DNA from: an uncultured Collinsella sp.
GTDB lineage: Bacteria > Actinomycetota > Coriobacteriia > Coriobacteriales > Coriobacteriaceae
DNA length: 64,000 nucleotides
NCBI GenBank assembly: GCA_900540945.1
Contig: UQHQ01000006.1
Location: 32,062 to 96,061, forward strand
Direction: 5' to 3'
The position numbers and the translations under genes are program-made. This document shows positions 1 through 8,542 of the stretch, in pieces; the first letter of the stretch is position 1, and each line of letters opens with the position of its first letter. Below the pieces are notes generated by a model. The model was not told the DNA's origin and ran no database searches. It was given only the letters and a program-made list of their open reading frames with translations.

Positions 1-6
1 GCGCAG

Positions 7-44
7 CGAACGAAAATGACCCCACCCGGGGCCATTTTCGTTCG
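7..44. terminator. bidirectional hairpin terminator
   Basis: Two 17-base arms (7-23 and 28-44) pair with a single A-C mismatch around a 4-base loop. The GC core is flanked by an ATTTT tract on each strand, so it can stop transcription from either side. It lies just past the stop codon of the leftward acetyltransferase gene. Confidence 0.75.
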
Positions 45-72
45 TGCAAATTGTTGATACGCGTCCCCGCTC

Positions 73-561
73 TTATGTCTCACGCAGCCAATCAAACGCG
101 ACGCGCGGCGTACCGTCCGACACATATACGATACCGGCGCGCTTAAACCCGGCCTTGGCGATGGCGCCCTGCATAGGCAGGTTGTCTTGGTGCGTGTCGA
201 TACGCAGATGGTCGATACGTTCCTTGGCAAAGGCAAACATCGCGGCCGCGATACCGTGCACGGTGCCGTCGGATGCCACGCGGTGCAGCACGGCGTACGG
301 AGCGTCGCTGCGCCATTGACCGCCCTCAATTACGTCATAGCACTCGTCCGGGCCCGGTAAAAAGGCAAACGTCGCCACCACGCGACCGTCGACTTCGCAC
401 ACGTAGCTGCCACCAGCGGCAATATCGGCAGCCAGTTGCTCGGCCGAAGGCGTGCCCTCGGGCCACTGCGTGGCGTTGCCATGCGCGCGCATAAAGGCGC
501 GGGCGGCGTCATAGATAGCCATGACAGCGGGAATGTCGGTATCGAGGGTTTTTCTGATCAT
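73..561 (-). CDS. GNAT family N-acetyltransferase
   Basis: A 162-residue single-domain protein with the layout of Gcn5-related N-acetyltransferases. It has an N-terminal beta-alpha start (IRKTLDTDIPAVMAIYD), a central antiparallel sheet around residues 50-65, the acetyl-CoA loop region near residues 95-115, and the closing helix-strand LPMQGAIAKAGFKRAGIVYV, which is typical of the fold. Such enzymes move an acetyl group from acetyl-CoA to an amine; the substrate cannot be read from the sequence. The ATG at 561 is chosen; a GTG one codon upstream is nearly as good behind the same GAGG. It is a single-gene unit ending in the hairpin at 7-44. Confidence 0.85.
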   Translation of the reverse strand: MIRKTLDTDIPAVMAIYDAARAFMRAHGNATQWPEGTPSAEQLAADIAAGGSYVCEVDGRVVATFAFLPGPDECYDVIEGGQWRSDAPYAVLHRVASDGTVHGIAAAMFAFAKERIDHLRIDTHQDNLPMQGAIAKAGFKRAGIVYVSDGTPRVAFDWLRET

Positions 562-638
562 CACGCGGCGACCTCACGTTTATTGGTATCACTTTGGTTG
601 AGCAATGATACCAGCGTTTGGAGAGAGGCGCGAAGCAG

Positions 639-935
639 ATGGGAAGCAAAAAGCGAGCCGCCTGGTCAAAGGCCAAAAGCGAGTTTTTGGGCGCTGCTAC
701 CGGCGGCGATATGAGCGACCTGTTTGCGCGCGAGGACGAGCGCCGCGACGCCCTGGACGCCGAGCGCGATGAAGCCTGGCGTTACAAATCGTGCGAACGC
801 AAAAACCGTTACGACACGCGCGCCGAGGCCGAGGCCGTTATGGCCGACTGCGAAAACCGCGGACGCCGCGGGCTGGCCTGCTACAAATGCGAATACTGCG
901 GCGGCTGGCACCTGACGTCGCACCCTTGGAAATAG
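639..935 (+). CDS. small cysteine-rich protein (probable zinc ribbon)
   Basis: This 98-residue protein has a charged N-terminal half and a C-terminal module YKCEYCGGWHLTS, in which CxxC plus nearby Cys and His residues look like a zinc-binding knuckle. An upstream C-x(n)-YxTxxEAEA stretch (SCERKNRYDTRAEAEAVM) completes a pattern I associate with small phage- and actinobacterial proteins of unknown role. The start is placed at the ATG at 639, preceded by GAGAGAGG at suitable spacing; an upstream TTG at 618 is in frame but has no ribosome site. Function unknown; nucleic-acid binding is a guess. Confidence 0.7.
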   Translation: MGSKKRAAWSKAKSEFLGAATGGDMSDLFAREDERRDALDAERDEAWRYKSCERKNRYDTRAEAEAVMADCENRGRRGLACYKCEYCGGWHLTSHPWK

Positions 936-983
936 ACCCCGCATCGGCACGGCACTGACGGAGCGCCGGCCATCGCACGAAAG

Positions 984-1688
984 CTACGGGCGCGGCGGCA
1001 CCAAAACATCGTAGCGAACGGCCTTGCCCGCAAGTTGATAGCTCGGCTTAACACCGGCAAGCAGTGGCCCCTTCACCGGCCGCTTGATAACCAACTTACG
1101 CGGGTGCACCGCAAGCGCAGCCTCGACCAGCGTCTCCTCATCGGCGCACGGCTGCTCCAGATGGTGCAAGAGTTGGAATTTCTTTTTAACCGCCGCGCTC
1201 TTGGTGCGTCCGGGAAACATGGGGTCCAGATACACCACGTCGGGAGCGGTGAGCTCGCCCCGCCCGATCAGCTCAGCTGTATGGTAAAGGCCGGCAATGC
1301 TGTCCTCGCCCGCATGTAAGCGCATGCGCGCCACGGCTGTCGCAAGCGCCGGATCATCTGCCGCGCGATCCAAAGCATCCTTGAGGAGCGCCGCGATCAC
1401 GCAATCCTGCTCATACAGATCGACGGTAAAGCCCGCGGCCGCCAGCAGCAGCGAATCCTCGCCAAAGCCTGCCGTGGCGTCAATCGCCCATGGGCTCTCG
1501 ATGCCTTTTGCGCGCGCAGCCTTTACCAGCAGTTCTTGCTGCAGACGGCCCTGCTTGAGCCGTGGAAGCATGCGGCCAAAATCGGCACGCAGCTCCATCG
1601 TGCCGTCGGTGAGCGTGAGGCCCTCGGACTTCCCGATCAGCTCAAGCCCCGCGGACCGAGCAGCAGAAAAGGGATCGACGACGCCCAT
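984..1688 (-). CDS. rsmJ: 16S rRNA (guanine1516-N2)-methyltransferase
   Basis: A 234-residue SAM-dependent methyltransferase that matches the RsmJ family over its length. The SAM-binding motif is DATAGFGEDSLLLAAAG (about residues 90-106), followed by an acidic ribose-binding YEQD and the catalytic block VVYLDPMFPGRTKSA. The C-terminal KLVIKRPVKGPLL is the usual family end. RsmJ methylates G1516 of 16S rRNA in the small subunit. The ATG at 1688 is in the normal position for the family. The gene is read leftward and stands alone; the next gene upstream on the same strand is a 47-residue membrane peptide. Confidence 0.9.
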   Translation of the reverse strand: MGVVDPFSAARSAGLELIGKSEGLTLTDGTMELRADFGRMLPRLKQGRLQQELLVKAARAKGIESPWAIDATAGFGEDSLLLAAAGFTVDLYEQDCVIAALLKDALDRAADDPALATAVARMRLHAGEDSIAGLYHTAELIGRGELTAPDVVYLDPMFPGRTKSAAVKKKFQLLHHLEQPCADEETLVEAALAVHPRKLVIKRPVKGPLLAGVKPSYQLAGKAVRYDVLVPPRP

Positions 1689-1751
1689 GGGTACTCCTTA
1701 ACAAGCAAAACGAATACGTGAGCGCCGTTTATGTCGGCACCCAACCGTCCG

Positions 1752-1895
1752 CTATTGTCCCACATGCGACATGGCCCACAGCATCCCAATGCAAAGCACC
1801 GCCATCAATCCCGTGCACACGGCAGCGATCACAGAATCACCCATGCGCCTTCCCAACGACCGCGGCTCATGCACTTGCCCTGCTCCGTACATCAT
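1752..1895 (-). CDS. 47-residue single-span membrane peptide
   Basis: A short leftward gene with a strong ribosome site (AAGGAGGAGCC) directly before two consecutive ATG codons. The product starts with about 16 polar residues (MMYGAGQVHEPRSLGRR), followed by one hydrophobic helix, DSVIAAVCTGLMAVLCIGML, and a short tail ending WAMSHVGQ. Basic residues before the helix predict an N-in topology. No family is recognised. The clear Shine-Dalgarno sequence and the clean hydrophobic span are the reasons for calling it; conservation is untested. It could be co-transcribed with rsmJ, 63 bases downstream. Confidence 0.6.
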   Translation of the reverse strand: MMYGAGQVHEPRSLGRRMGDSVIAAVCTGLMAVLCIGMLWAMSHVGQ

Positions 1896-2127
1896 GGCTC
1901 CTCCTTCGGTCCAGCTCTTACCATGGACCCATCATCGCAGCGCCGCGCATACGCTGCCATCGATTTGACTTACGCCCAGCTTTCCTTTTTGAAAGGTTGG
2001 GTTTGGCTGCGCGGGCTCAATGCGCTTTCAAACGCATGCATCGCCGCGTTGAACTACAATGTGCTTCACCATATGTGCAGTACATTGGGTGCGCCAAGTT
2101 GGCGTACTCGTATCGAAAGGACCAGCC

Positions 2128-2529
2128 ATGAGCTTCACTCGCAAGACTCTCAAAATCCTTGCTCTCATCTACTTTGTTTTGGGCATCGCCAGCCTCGTCA
2201 CCGCCGGCGTCGGTATCGCCACGGGCGGTCTCGATTCCACGTACGGTTCGTACGCCACGCTCGCAGCGGTCGTGCTTATCGCCAAGGGTCTCGTCGACCT
2301 TGCCGCAGGCGTCGCCGGTATCAAGGGCGCCAACAAGCCTTCGCAGGTGGACGGCGCGTTTAAGCTCGGTATTGTTGCCGCGGTCGCCACGCTTGCCCAA
2401 GCGGTGCTCACGCTTCCCGCGTTTGGCGGCGACGCCATCAACTTTGGCGCCTTTGTCATCGTGGTGTACGACCTGTTCTTTGTTCAGCAGGCACACGCCG
2501 TTAAGGCCGAGAACAAGGACCGCCTATAA
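2128..2529 (+). CDS. four-span membrane protein of unknown function
   Basis: A 133-residue protein with four hydrophobic segments (about residues 10-30, 42-62, 76-98 and 105-125) joined by short loops rich in Gly and Lys, and a basic C-terminus (KAENKDRL). The ATG at 2128 follows GAAAGGA at good spacing; longer in-frame starts would add a cysteine-rich, non-membrane leader and are not used. The size and topology resemble small actinobacterial four-helix membrane proteins of unknown role. A canonical terminator follows at 2571. Nothing in the neighbourhood suggests a job. Confidence 0.75.
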   Translation: MSFTRKTLKILALIYFVLGIASLVTAGVGIATGGLDSTYGSYATLAAVVLIAKGLVDLAAGVAGIKGANKPSQVDGAFKLGIVAAVATLAQAVLTLPAFGGDAINFGAFVIVVYDLFFVQQAHAVKAENKDRL

Positions 2530-2570
2530 GCGCTCGCTTCTCATAACCTCTGCAGCCAAGCAACTAAAAA

Positions 2571-2607
2571 GGGCCGATCGCGCATCTCCGCGGTCGGCCC
2601 TTTACGT
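2571..2607 (+). terminator. rho-independent terminator
   Basis: Twelve-base arms (2571-2582 and 2589-2600, GGGCCGATCGCG / CGCGGTCGGCCC) with one G-T wobble and a 6-base loop, then TTT. It is preceded by AAAAA, so it may work in both directions between the membrane gene and the convergent rlmA. Confidence 0.8.
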
Positions 2608-2632
2608 TTGCCCAGATAAAACCTACCAAAAA

Positions 2633-2655
2633 AACCTGTCCCTTTTTGGCAGGTT
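2633..2655. repeat. short palindrome of the CCAAAAA/CCTGTCCC type
   Basis: AACCTG (2633-2638) pairs with CAGGTT (2650-2655). CCAAAAA just upstream can also pair with TTTTTGG inside the loop, giving two mutually exclusive hairpins. It sits against the stop of rlmA and resembles the other small intergenic palindromes of this window in having a CTGTCCC core. Confidence 0.5.
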
Positions 2656-2656
2656 G

Positions 2657-3472
2657 TTAGCCGTGGCGGTACTCGGCGATGATGAAGTCGATATCGGTTT
2701 GGAGCGTGTCCAGGTTTGCCAGGCGCTCTTTGTCGGCAGGGCGCGTGCGGTAGTAGTACGGCGTCATCTGGAACACCGCCTCGATGTCCGCCTGGGTCCG
2801 AAGCGTAATATTCGCAGACACCCGCTGCGTTCCGACTAACTCGAGCTCGGTAGTCTTCGGCAGCTTCTCATCGTTAAGGTACGGCGTGTCGTAGAGTACC
2901 TCCTTGAGCCCAAACAGATAACGGGCGCCCGGCACCACGGTGTAGAGCGAGCCCTCTGGCGCCAGCACGCGGGCAAACTCACGCTCGTTAAAGGGAGCGA
3001 AGAGCTCGGTCACCATATCGAAGGCGCCATCAGCCACGGGGATGTCCTTCATGTTGGCCACGAAGTAGGTCGCATCGCCGCGCTTGGCGGCAAGGCGTAC
3101 CATCTCTTTGCCCAAATCAAACCCGTAAGCGTCCACGCCCTGCACCGCGCCCATGGCGCTGGTGTAGTAGCCCTCGCCACAGCAAATATCGAGCAGCGTC
3201 ATGGGACAGTTCGTAGACGCGGCACGTCCAGACACCCGCTCGCGCACCAGCTCAACCATCGCATCGCGCAACGACGCGTAGTATCCACGGTTCAAAAAGT
3301 CACGACGGCTGCGTGCCTGCGACTTGGGATCGCCCATGGAGTCACCGCTCTTGGACGAGCGCAGCAGATATAGATAACCCTCGCGAGCACGGTCAAACCG
3401 GTGACCGCCCGCGCATGCAGCACCGCGCTCATTGTCCGCCAACGGCTCATGGCAAACGGGACACAACAACAT
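2657..3472 (-). CDS. rlmA: 23S rRNA (guanine-N1)-methyltransferase, RlmA type
   Basis: A 271-residue methyltransferase with the N-terminal zinc finger of the RlmA/RrmA family: CPVC at residues 4-7 and a C-x2-GH pair near residue 20, followed by FDRAREGYLYLL. SAM motif I is LLDICCGEGYY at about residues 93-103. The family methylates N1 of G745 or G748 in helix 35 of 23S rRNA; members with the 748 specificity confer macrolide resistance. Sequence alone does not settle which position is modified here. SD AAGGAG lies 5 bases before the ATG. It is a single gene, convergent with the membrane gene at 2128. Confidence 0.87.
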   Translation of the reverse strand: MLLCPVCHEPLADNERGAACAGGHRFDRAREGYLYLLRSSKSGDSMGDPKSQARSRRDFLNRGYYASLRDAMVELVRERVSGRAASTNCPMTLLDICCGEGYYTSAMGAVQGVDAYGFDLGKEMVRLAAKRGDATYFVANMKDIPVADGAFDMVTELFAPFNEREFARVLAPEGSLYTVVPGARYLFGLKEVLYDTPYLNDEKLPKTTELELVGTQRVSANITLRTQADIEAVFQMTPYYYRTRPADKERLANLDTLQTDIDFIIAEYRHG

Positions 3473-3528
3473 GGCAACTCCTTAGCGCGAACAACACAAC
3501 GCCCACCATTGTCGCACGCCTTCCCCAC

Positions 3529-3586
3529 CTAGTCATTGGGGACGTTCTTAAATGACTAGTCGTTTAAGAACGTCCCCAATGACTAG
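3529..3586. repeat. REP-like palindrome, AAGAACGTCCCC family, copy 1
   Basis: Two perfectly complementary 24-base arms (3529-3552, 3563-3586) surround a 10-base loop that itself contains GACTAGTC. The core GGGGACGTTCTTAAA recurs at 17483 and 24523. Palindromes with this core are typical of REP elements moved in trans by IS200-like (Y1) transposases; no such transposase lies in the window. Confidence 0.8.
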
Positions 3587-3650
3587 TCGATTAGGAGTAT
3601 CATCATCTGCGCAAATAAGCACGAAAGAGCATATTAGAGATTGAGAGCAT

Positions 3651-5033
3651 ATGGCTGACACCGTATCTAAGCACATTGACATGACCACCGGCTCGCTGTG
3701 GCGCAATATCCCCCTGTTCGCCTTCCCCGTGGCCGCCACGAGCATCTTGGAGCAGCTGTCGAACCTCATCGCCACGGTCATCATCGGTAACTTCTCGGGC
3801 GACCAGGGAACCCTCGCCATGGCAGCGGTCGGCTCCAATGTTCCGCTTACCAGTCTTATGCTCAACCTGTTTATTGGCATGTCGCTTGGCTCCAACGTGG
3901 TCATCGCCAACGCCATCGGCCGCAACGATCAGAACATGGTCAAACGCGCCGTCCATACCTCGATTTTAATGGCGCTCGTGGGCTTTGTCGTCATCGCCCT
4001 GGGCGAGGTCTTTGCCGAGCCCATGCTCGCCGCGCTCAACGTTCCCGCCGAGACCATGCCGCTCGCTTCACTCTACCTACGTGTCTTTTTGCTCAGCATG
4101 CCCTCGATTTTGCTCTACAACTTTGAGGCCGCGATTTTCCGCTCCGTCGGCATCACCCGCATGCCGCTGCAGGCGCTTGCCGTGTCCACCGTCCTCAACA
4201 TTGGCCTGGACCTCATCTTTGTCCCCGTACTCCACTGGGGCGTCGCGGGCGTCGCCATCGCCACCGCCATCGCCTACACCGTCAGCGCCGCTACGCTCTT
4301 TATTCGCCTGCTCAAGACCGACTCCGTCGTCCGCGTCACCCCGCGCGACCTGGCTATCGACCCCGTCGCCCTCAAGCGCATCGTCAAGATCGGACTGCCC
4401 GCCGGCATCCAAAGCGCTGTCTTTGCCGTCGCCAACATCATCATCCAGTCTGCCATCAACAGCTTGGGCACCGAGGTCATGGCCGCCTCGAGCGCCGCCA
4501 TGAGCCTGGAGTACGTGTGCTACAACCTGCTCAACAGCTTTAGCCAGGCTTGCACCACCTTTGTGGGACAAAACCACGGTGCCCGCCAGATCGACCGCTG
4601 CACCAAGACGCTCAAGGTCTGCCTGGTCGAAGGCGGCATCGTTGCGCTCACCACGATTGTCGTCATTGTCGGCCTGGGGCGCGAGATCCTGTCGCTGTTC
4701 AACAGCGATCCCAACATCGTCTCGATCGGCTATATCCGCGTGTGTTCGATCTTCCCGGCGTACGCCTTTAGCATGTTCTACGAAAACATGTCCGGTTATC
4801 TGCGTGGCTTTGGCATCTCGCTCACGCCCGCCCTCATCACCATGATCTGCGTCTGCGGCATCCGCTTCTATTGGGTGTTCTGCGTGTTCCCGCACTTCCG
4901 CACCTTTGCGAACATCATGATGGTCTACCCCATCAGCCTGGGCACCACGGCGTTCTTTATGGTCGTGGCGGTGCTACTCTGCCACCCGGCACGCACCTAT
5001 CGCGCCACCCAAGCCAAAGCGACAGCCCGCTAA
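3651..5033 (+). CDS. MATE family multidrug/cation antiporter
   Basis: A 460-residue protein with about twelve membrane helices in two six-helix halves. It has the MATE hallmarks near the start of each half: GSLWRNIPLFAFPVAATSIL and later LPAGIQSAVFAVANIIIQ, plus the VGQNHGAR segment in the second half. MATE transporters expel drugs, dyes or metabolites across the cytoplasmic membrane in exchange for Na+ or H+. Substrate is not predictable. The ribosome site before the ATG is weak (GAGAG). A convergent LysR regulator follows after 27 bases; no other partner is evident. Confidence 0.9.
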   Translation: MADTVSKHIDMTTGSLWRNIPLFAFPVAATSILEQLSNLIATVIIGNFSGDQGTLAMAAVGSNVPLTSLMLNLFIGMSLGSNVVIANAIGRNDQNMVKRAVHTSILMALVGFVVIALGEVFAEPMLAALNVPAETMPLASLYLRVFLLSMPSILLYNFEAAIFRSVGITRMPLQALAVSTVLNIGLDLIFVPVLHWGVAGVAIATAIAYTVSAATLFIRLLKTDSVVRVTPRDLAIDPVALKRIVKIGLPAGIQSAVFAVANIIIQSAINSLGTEVMAASSAAMSLEYVCYNLLNSFSQACTTFVGQNHGARQIDRCTKTLKVCLVEGGIVALTTIVVIVGLGREILSLFNSDPNIVSIGYIRVCSIFPAYAFSMFYENMSGYLRGFGISLTPALITMICVCGIRFYWVFCVFPHFRTFANIMMVYPISLGTTAFFMVVAVLLCHPARTYRATQAKATAR

Positions 5034-5060
5034 ACACTGCACTCAACGCCACGCCAGTCA

Positions 5061-5927
5061 TTAATTGACAATATGCGAGCTCATATAGTCGATAAAACGC
5101 CTCGTGGCGATAGGCATGGTGTCCCAGCTACGCCAAGCTGCCACCACGTCGCGCGAGGGAGCATGCACGATGGGACGTACGCGAATATCGGCCCGCATAC
5201 CCTCGACGGTACGGCGATAGAGCATACTCACGCCTAGGCCCTCCTCCACCATCGCCATGATGGTGTAGTCGTCGGTCACCTCACTCATCACGTGCGGCGA
5301 CAGCCCGTGCGCCGCAAATGCATCGAGCACCAGACTCTGTTCGCCCTCATCCAGCAGCACAAACGGCTCGGACGCCAGGTCGGCGAGCGTCACCTTTTCC
5401 TTTGCCGTCAGCGGATGCGCGGTCGGCAACAATGCCACCAACTCGTCGTGATAGACCACACGCTTCTCGAGCCCTGCGGTAAACCCGCGCGCCGTAAAGC
5501 AAAAATCGACCACGCCGTCGTGCACCCACTGAGCGTTGCGCGTGTAATCGCCCTGCTTGAGGGTAAAGTGCACCCCCGGGTGCAGGGCCCCAAAATCGCG
5601 GATCACGCGCGGCAGCACGGTACGACTCACGTTGGTAAACGTCGCGATGCGAATATCGGTCGACGAAAGCCCCAGCAGCTCCTGGCGCTTGCCCTCGAGC
5701 TCGGCCTCGGCGGTCACAATCTGGCGCAGGTACGGCAGATATTGTTTACCGTCGCGCGTAAGCGACACACCCTGCTTGCCACGCTCGATAATCGTGGTGC
5801 CCAGCTCGCGCTCGAGCGCCTTGACGGCCTGGCTCACCGCACTTTGCGTATAGCCCAGCTCGTCCGCCGCGCCCTTAAGACTGCCGCGATCGACCACCAT
5901 ACAAACAATCTGATACCGCGATGCCAT
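5061..5927 (-). CDS. LysR family transcriptional regulator
   Basis: A 288-residue LysR-type regulator. Residues 1-60 form the winged helix-turn-helix (QIVCMVVDRGSLKGAADELGYTQSAVSQAVKALERELG), and the rest is the periplasmic-binding-protein-like effector domain. SD GGAGG precedes the ATG. It is divergent from the EamA exporter at 6086 across 158 bases, the usual arrangement for a LysR protein that controls its neighbour, so that exporter is the likely target. The convergent MATE gene is the alternative. Effector unknown. Confidence 0.9.
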   Translation of the reverse strand: MASRYQIVCMVVDRGSLKGAADELGYTQSAVSQAVKALERELGTTIIERGKQGVSLTRDGKQYLPYLRQIVTAEAELEGKRQELLGLSSTDIRIATFTNVSRTVLPRVIRDFGALHPGVHFTLKQGDYTRNAQWVHDGVVDFCFTARGFTAGLEKRVVYHDELVALLPTAHPLTAKEKVTLADLASEPFVLLDEGEQSLVLDAFAAHGLSPHVMSEVTDDYTIMAMVEEGLGVSMLYRRTVEGMRADIRVRPIVHAPSRDVVAAWRSWDTMPIATRRFIDYMSSHIVN

Positions 5928-6085
5928 CGTGCCTCCACATCAATGCAGCCGTAAAACGTTTTGCCAACGCATTTCGCACCAACTTTAGCATTTCTTAATC
6001 TTACTGAAGATACATTCGCTTTACTACATCCACATCTGGGAGCAGAATCCTTTTTACGAAACCGTTCTGTAACAAAAGGAGCCCC

Positions 6086-6988
6086 ATGGACCGCAAAAAA
6101 GCAATCGCGCTCTCATTTTCCGTTCCCGTCGCATGGGGCTTTTCGTACCCCCTCATGAAGATCGGCATGGACAGCATGAACGCCACGAGCATCGTCGCGC
6201 TACGCTGCATCATCGCCTTTGTGGTCTGCCTGTCGCTCTTCCACAAGCACGCGTTGCGCATCAACCGCGACCTTATGGTCCGCGCCGCCATCATCGGCGC
6301 CATTATGGCAACCGAGCTCACCTGCATGTGCCTGGGCTCCAGCCTCACTTCTGCCTCCACTGCCGGCTTTTTGCAGAGCCTGACGGTCGTGATCGTGCCG
6401 TTTGCCAACGCCGCCCTGCTGCGCCGCGCCCCCGAACGCAAAGTGCTCGTCGGCACTGCCATCGTCACCTGCGGCATGTTGCTGCTCTCGGGCGCCGACT
6501 TCACCAGCCTGAACCCGGGCGCGCTCATCATGCTGCTCTCCGCCTTTGTCTACGCCGGACACATCATTGTCGCCAAGCGCTTTGTCGAAGAAGTCGACCC
6601 GCTGGCTCTGGGCGTTTGGCAGCTGGGCTTTGGCGGCTTGTTCTCGGGCGTCGCAGCATTCACCTTTGGCGGCTTCACGCTTCCCAGCACGCCGGGCGAG
6701 ATCGTGGTCGTCGTCGCGCTCGCACTCATCTGCTCTGCCTACGGCTTTATCACCCAAACGCTCGTGCAGCCCCACGTGCCTGCCGAGACCACCGGCTTCG
6801 CTTTCTCGCTCGAGCCGGTCTGCTCTGCCGTCTTTTCGTTCTTCCTGGTCGGCGAGGTCCTGAACCCCATCGCCTTCTTTGGCGCCACCCTCATCCTCAC
6901 CGGCGTCATGGTGGCAACCGTCGAGCTTCCGCGCCTCCGTGCACATGGACAGGCCCGTATGGCAGGAGCGCCCGAGCGCGTCTCGTAG
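6086..6988 (+). CDS. EamA/DMT family exporter
   Basis: A 300-residue member of the drug/metabolite transporter superfamily with ten predicted helices in two homologous EamA halves (about residues 5-135 and 150-285). The second half ends with the signature-like SLEPVCSAVFSFFLVGEVL. Family members export amino acids, nucleobases or other metabolites. The leader AAAGGAGCCCC directly before ATG is the same as that of ung just downstream. It is read divergently from the LysR gene and is probably regulated by it. Confidence 0.88.
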   Translation: MDRKKAIALSFSVPVAWGFSYPLMKIGMDSMNATSIVALRCIIAFVVCLSLFHKHALRINRDLMVRAAIIGAIMATELTCMCLGSSLTSASTAGFLQSLTVVIVPFANAALLRRAPERKVLVGTAIVTCGMLLLSGADFTSLNPGALIMLLSAFVYAGHIIVAKRFVEEVDPLALGVWQLGFGGLFSGVAAFTFGGFTLPSTPGEIVVVVALALICSAYGFITQTLVQPHVPAETTGFAFSLEPVCSAVFSFFLVGEVLNPIAFFGATLILTGVMVATVELPRLRAHGQARMAGAPERVS

Positions 6989-7076
6989 ACCCCGTTCTTC
7001 ATACAGCCGTGTCATAAAGGCAACCGGTGCGCCTTTACAATAGATGCCAACAGAGCATCTACCATAAAGGAGCCCC

Positions 7077-7802
7077 ATGGACACCGCAACCCGCGACCAC
7101 AACATAGCAACTTGGTTGGGCGATGCGCCGCAGCCGGTACGTGACACTACGAACCAGCTGCTCGAGCGCATCGCCCTTTTGCGTGCCGAGCAAACCATCT
7201 ACCCGGCACAAGACGACATCCTCAATGCCCTCGCCTACACGCCGGCCGACCAGGTCAAGGTTGTCATCTTGGGTCAAGACCCCTATCACGGACCCAACCA
7301 GGCAATGGGGCTGTCGTTCTCGGTCCCCGCGACGCAAACCAAGTTGCCGCCGAGCCTGCGCAACATCTATAAGGAGCTCAAAGCCGATTTGGGCTGCCCC
7401 ATTCCCGCCACGGGAGACCTAACCCCATGGGCACAACAGGGCGTCCTGCTCCTCAACACTACGCTCACCGTGCGCGAGCATGCCGCGAACTCGCACGCCA
7501 AGCTGGGCTGGAGCACGCTCACCGACTACGTTATCGAACGCTGCTGCCAGCTGCCCCAGCCGGTAGTCTTTTTGGCATGGGGCCGCTTTGCCCAGCAGAT
7601 GGTCGAAGGCAAGCTCGCCGCAATCGGCGCGGGCAAGGCAACCGGCAAGTTCTGCCTGGCCTCTACGCACCCCTCGCCGCTTTCGGCCAACCGTGCCACG
7701 GCAGAACTCCCCGCTTTTATGGGGTCGCGCCCCTTCTCCGCTGCCAATCGGCTACTCGAACAGCACGGCTCGACCCCCGTCAACTGGACTTGCCTCAGCT
7801 AA
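7077..7802 (+). CDS. ung: uracil-DNA glycosylase
   Basis: A 241-residue family 1 uracil-DNA glycosylase that excises uracil from DNA to start base excision repair. The water-activating motif GQDPYHGP carries Asp68, and the leucine-loop motif STHPSPLS carries His198; both key residues are intact. Length is normal for Ung. SD AAAGGAG precedes the ATG. A short hairpin (AAAGGC/GCCTTT, about 7015-7036) sits between the EamA gene and this one, and a strong terminator follows, so it is probably its own unit. Confidence 0.97.
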   Translation: MDTATRDHNIATWLGDAPQPVRDTTNQLLERIALLRAEQTIYPAQDDILNALAYTPADQVKVVILGQDPYHGPNQAMGLSFSVPATQTKLPPSLRNIYKELKADLGCPIPATGDLTPWAQQGVLLLNTTLTVREHAANSHAKLGWSTLTDYVIERCCQLPQPVVFLAWGRFAQQMVEGKLAAIGAGKATGKFCLASTHPSPLSANRATAELPAFMGSRPFSAANRLLEQHGSTPVNWTCLS

Positions 7803-7818
7803 AAATCGATACATCAAA

Positions 7819-7850
7819 AACGCGCCCGACGGCTTTCCATCGGGCGCGTT
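7819..7850. terminator. bidirectional terminator between ung and SDR gene
   Basis: AACGCGCCCGACGG (7819-7832) pairs with CCATCGGGCGCGTT (7837-7850) with one mismatch and a 4-base loop, preceded by AAAAA and followed by TTTCC. It separates the convergent ung and SDR genes. Confidence 0.85.
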
Positions 7851-7852
7851 TC

Positions 7853-8533
7853 CTATTCGGGCCAAATAAATTGTGTGCGGCCGGCCTCGCCGCCATCGAT
7901 CAGCAGGCTCTGCCCGGTCATAAACCGGTTGGTCACGCCCACAAAGTAGATCCACTCGGCGATCTCTTGGGCGGTGGCCCAGCGTTTAAGCGGCGTGAGC
8001 TCCATAATCTGGTTCCACAGGTGTTCGTCTTCCATCACGCAACGGTTGAGCGGCGTGATAACGCCGCCCGGGTCCACACTGTTGGCGATGGCCTGCGGTG
8101 CCAGGCGGTTTGCAAGGTTCTTGGTGTAGGCGATAACGCCGCCCTTGCTGGCAGCATAGGCGGGAAACTCCGATCCCGTATGTCCGCTCGCCGACCCCAC
8201 GTTGACCACGGATTTGATAGCCAGTGTCGGCTTGGCGGCAAGCCCCTCCCCCACAAAGGCGTAGTGCTCGGTCACGTTGATGGTGCCACGCAGGTTGGCA
8301 GCAATATCGTCGGCCGAATCCTGCGTACCGGCAACGTTCACGATTACCTGGGGTTCAAGATCGCCTGGAAACGAGTCCGGCTCGCGTACATCAACGATCA
8401 GATGGCGGTAGCGCTCGTGTTCGATCGCCGCCGGCAGCAGATCAAAGCCCACGACCTCGTGGCCCTCGTCCAAAAAGCGCTGCACGCACGCGGCTCCGAT
8501 ACCGCCCGAAGCGCCCGTGATCAAAACCCGCAT
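7853..8533 (-). CDS. short-chain dehydrogenase/reductase
   Basis: A 226-residue SDR with the classical Rossmann cofactor motif TGASGGIG (residues 6-13), NVAG (66-69), Ser in NVGSAS (about 114) and the catalytic YAASK with Tyr126 and Lys130. All four functional sites are present, so it should be an active NAD(P)-dependent oxidoreductase. It starts 9 bases after the VUT transporter stop codon, so the two are almost certainly co-transcribed. If the upstream leader does sense preQ1, this SDR would be under the same control; a role in queuosine-precursor salvage would be new for this family and is only inferred. Confidence 0.88.
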   Translation of the reverse strand: MRVLITGASGGIGAACVQRFLDEGHEVVGFDLLPAAIEHERYRHLIVDVREPDSFPGDLEPQVIVNVAGTQDSADDIAANLRGTINVTEHYAFVGEGLAAKPTLAIKSVVNVGSASGHTGSEFPAYAASKGGVIAYTKNLANRLAPQAIANSVDPGGVITPLNRCVMEDEHLWNQIMELTPLKRWATAQEIAEWIYFVGVTNRFMTGQSLLIDGGEAGRTQFIWPE

Positions 8534-8542
8534 ACTTGCTCC

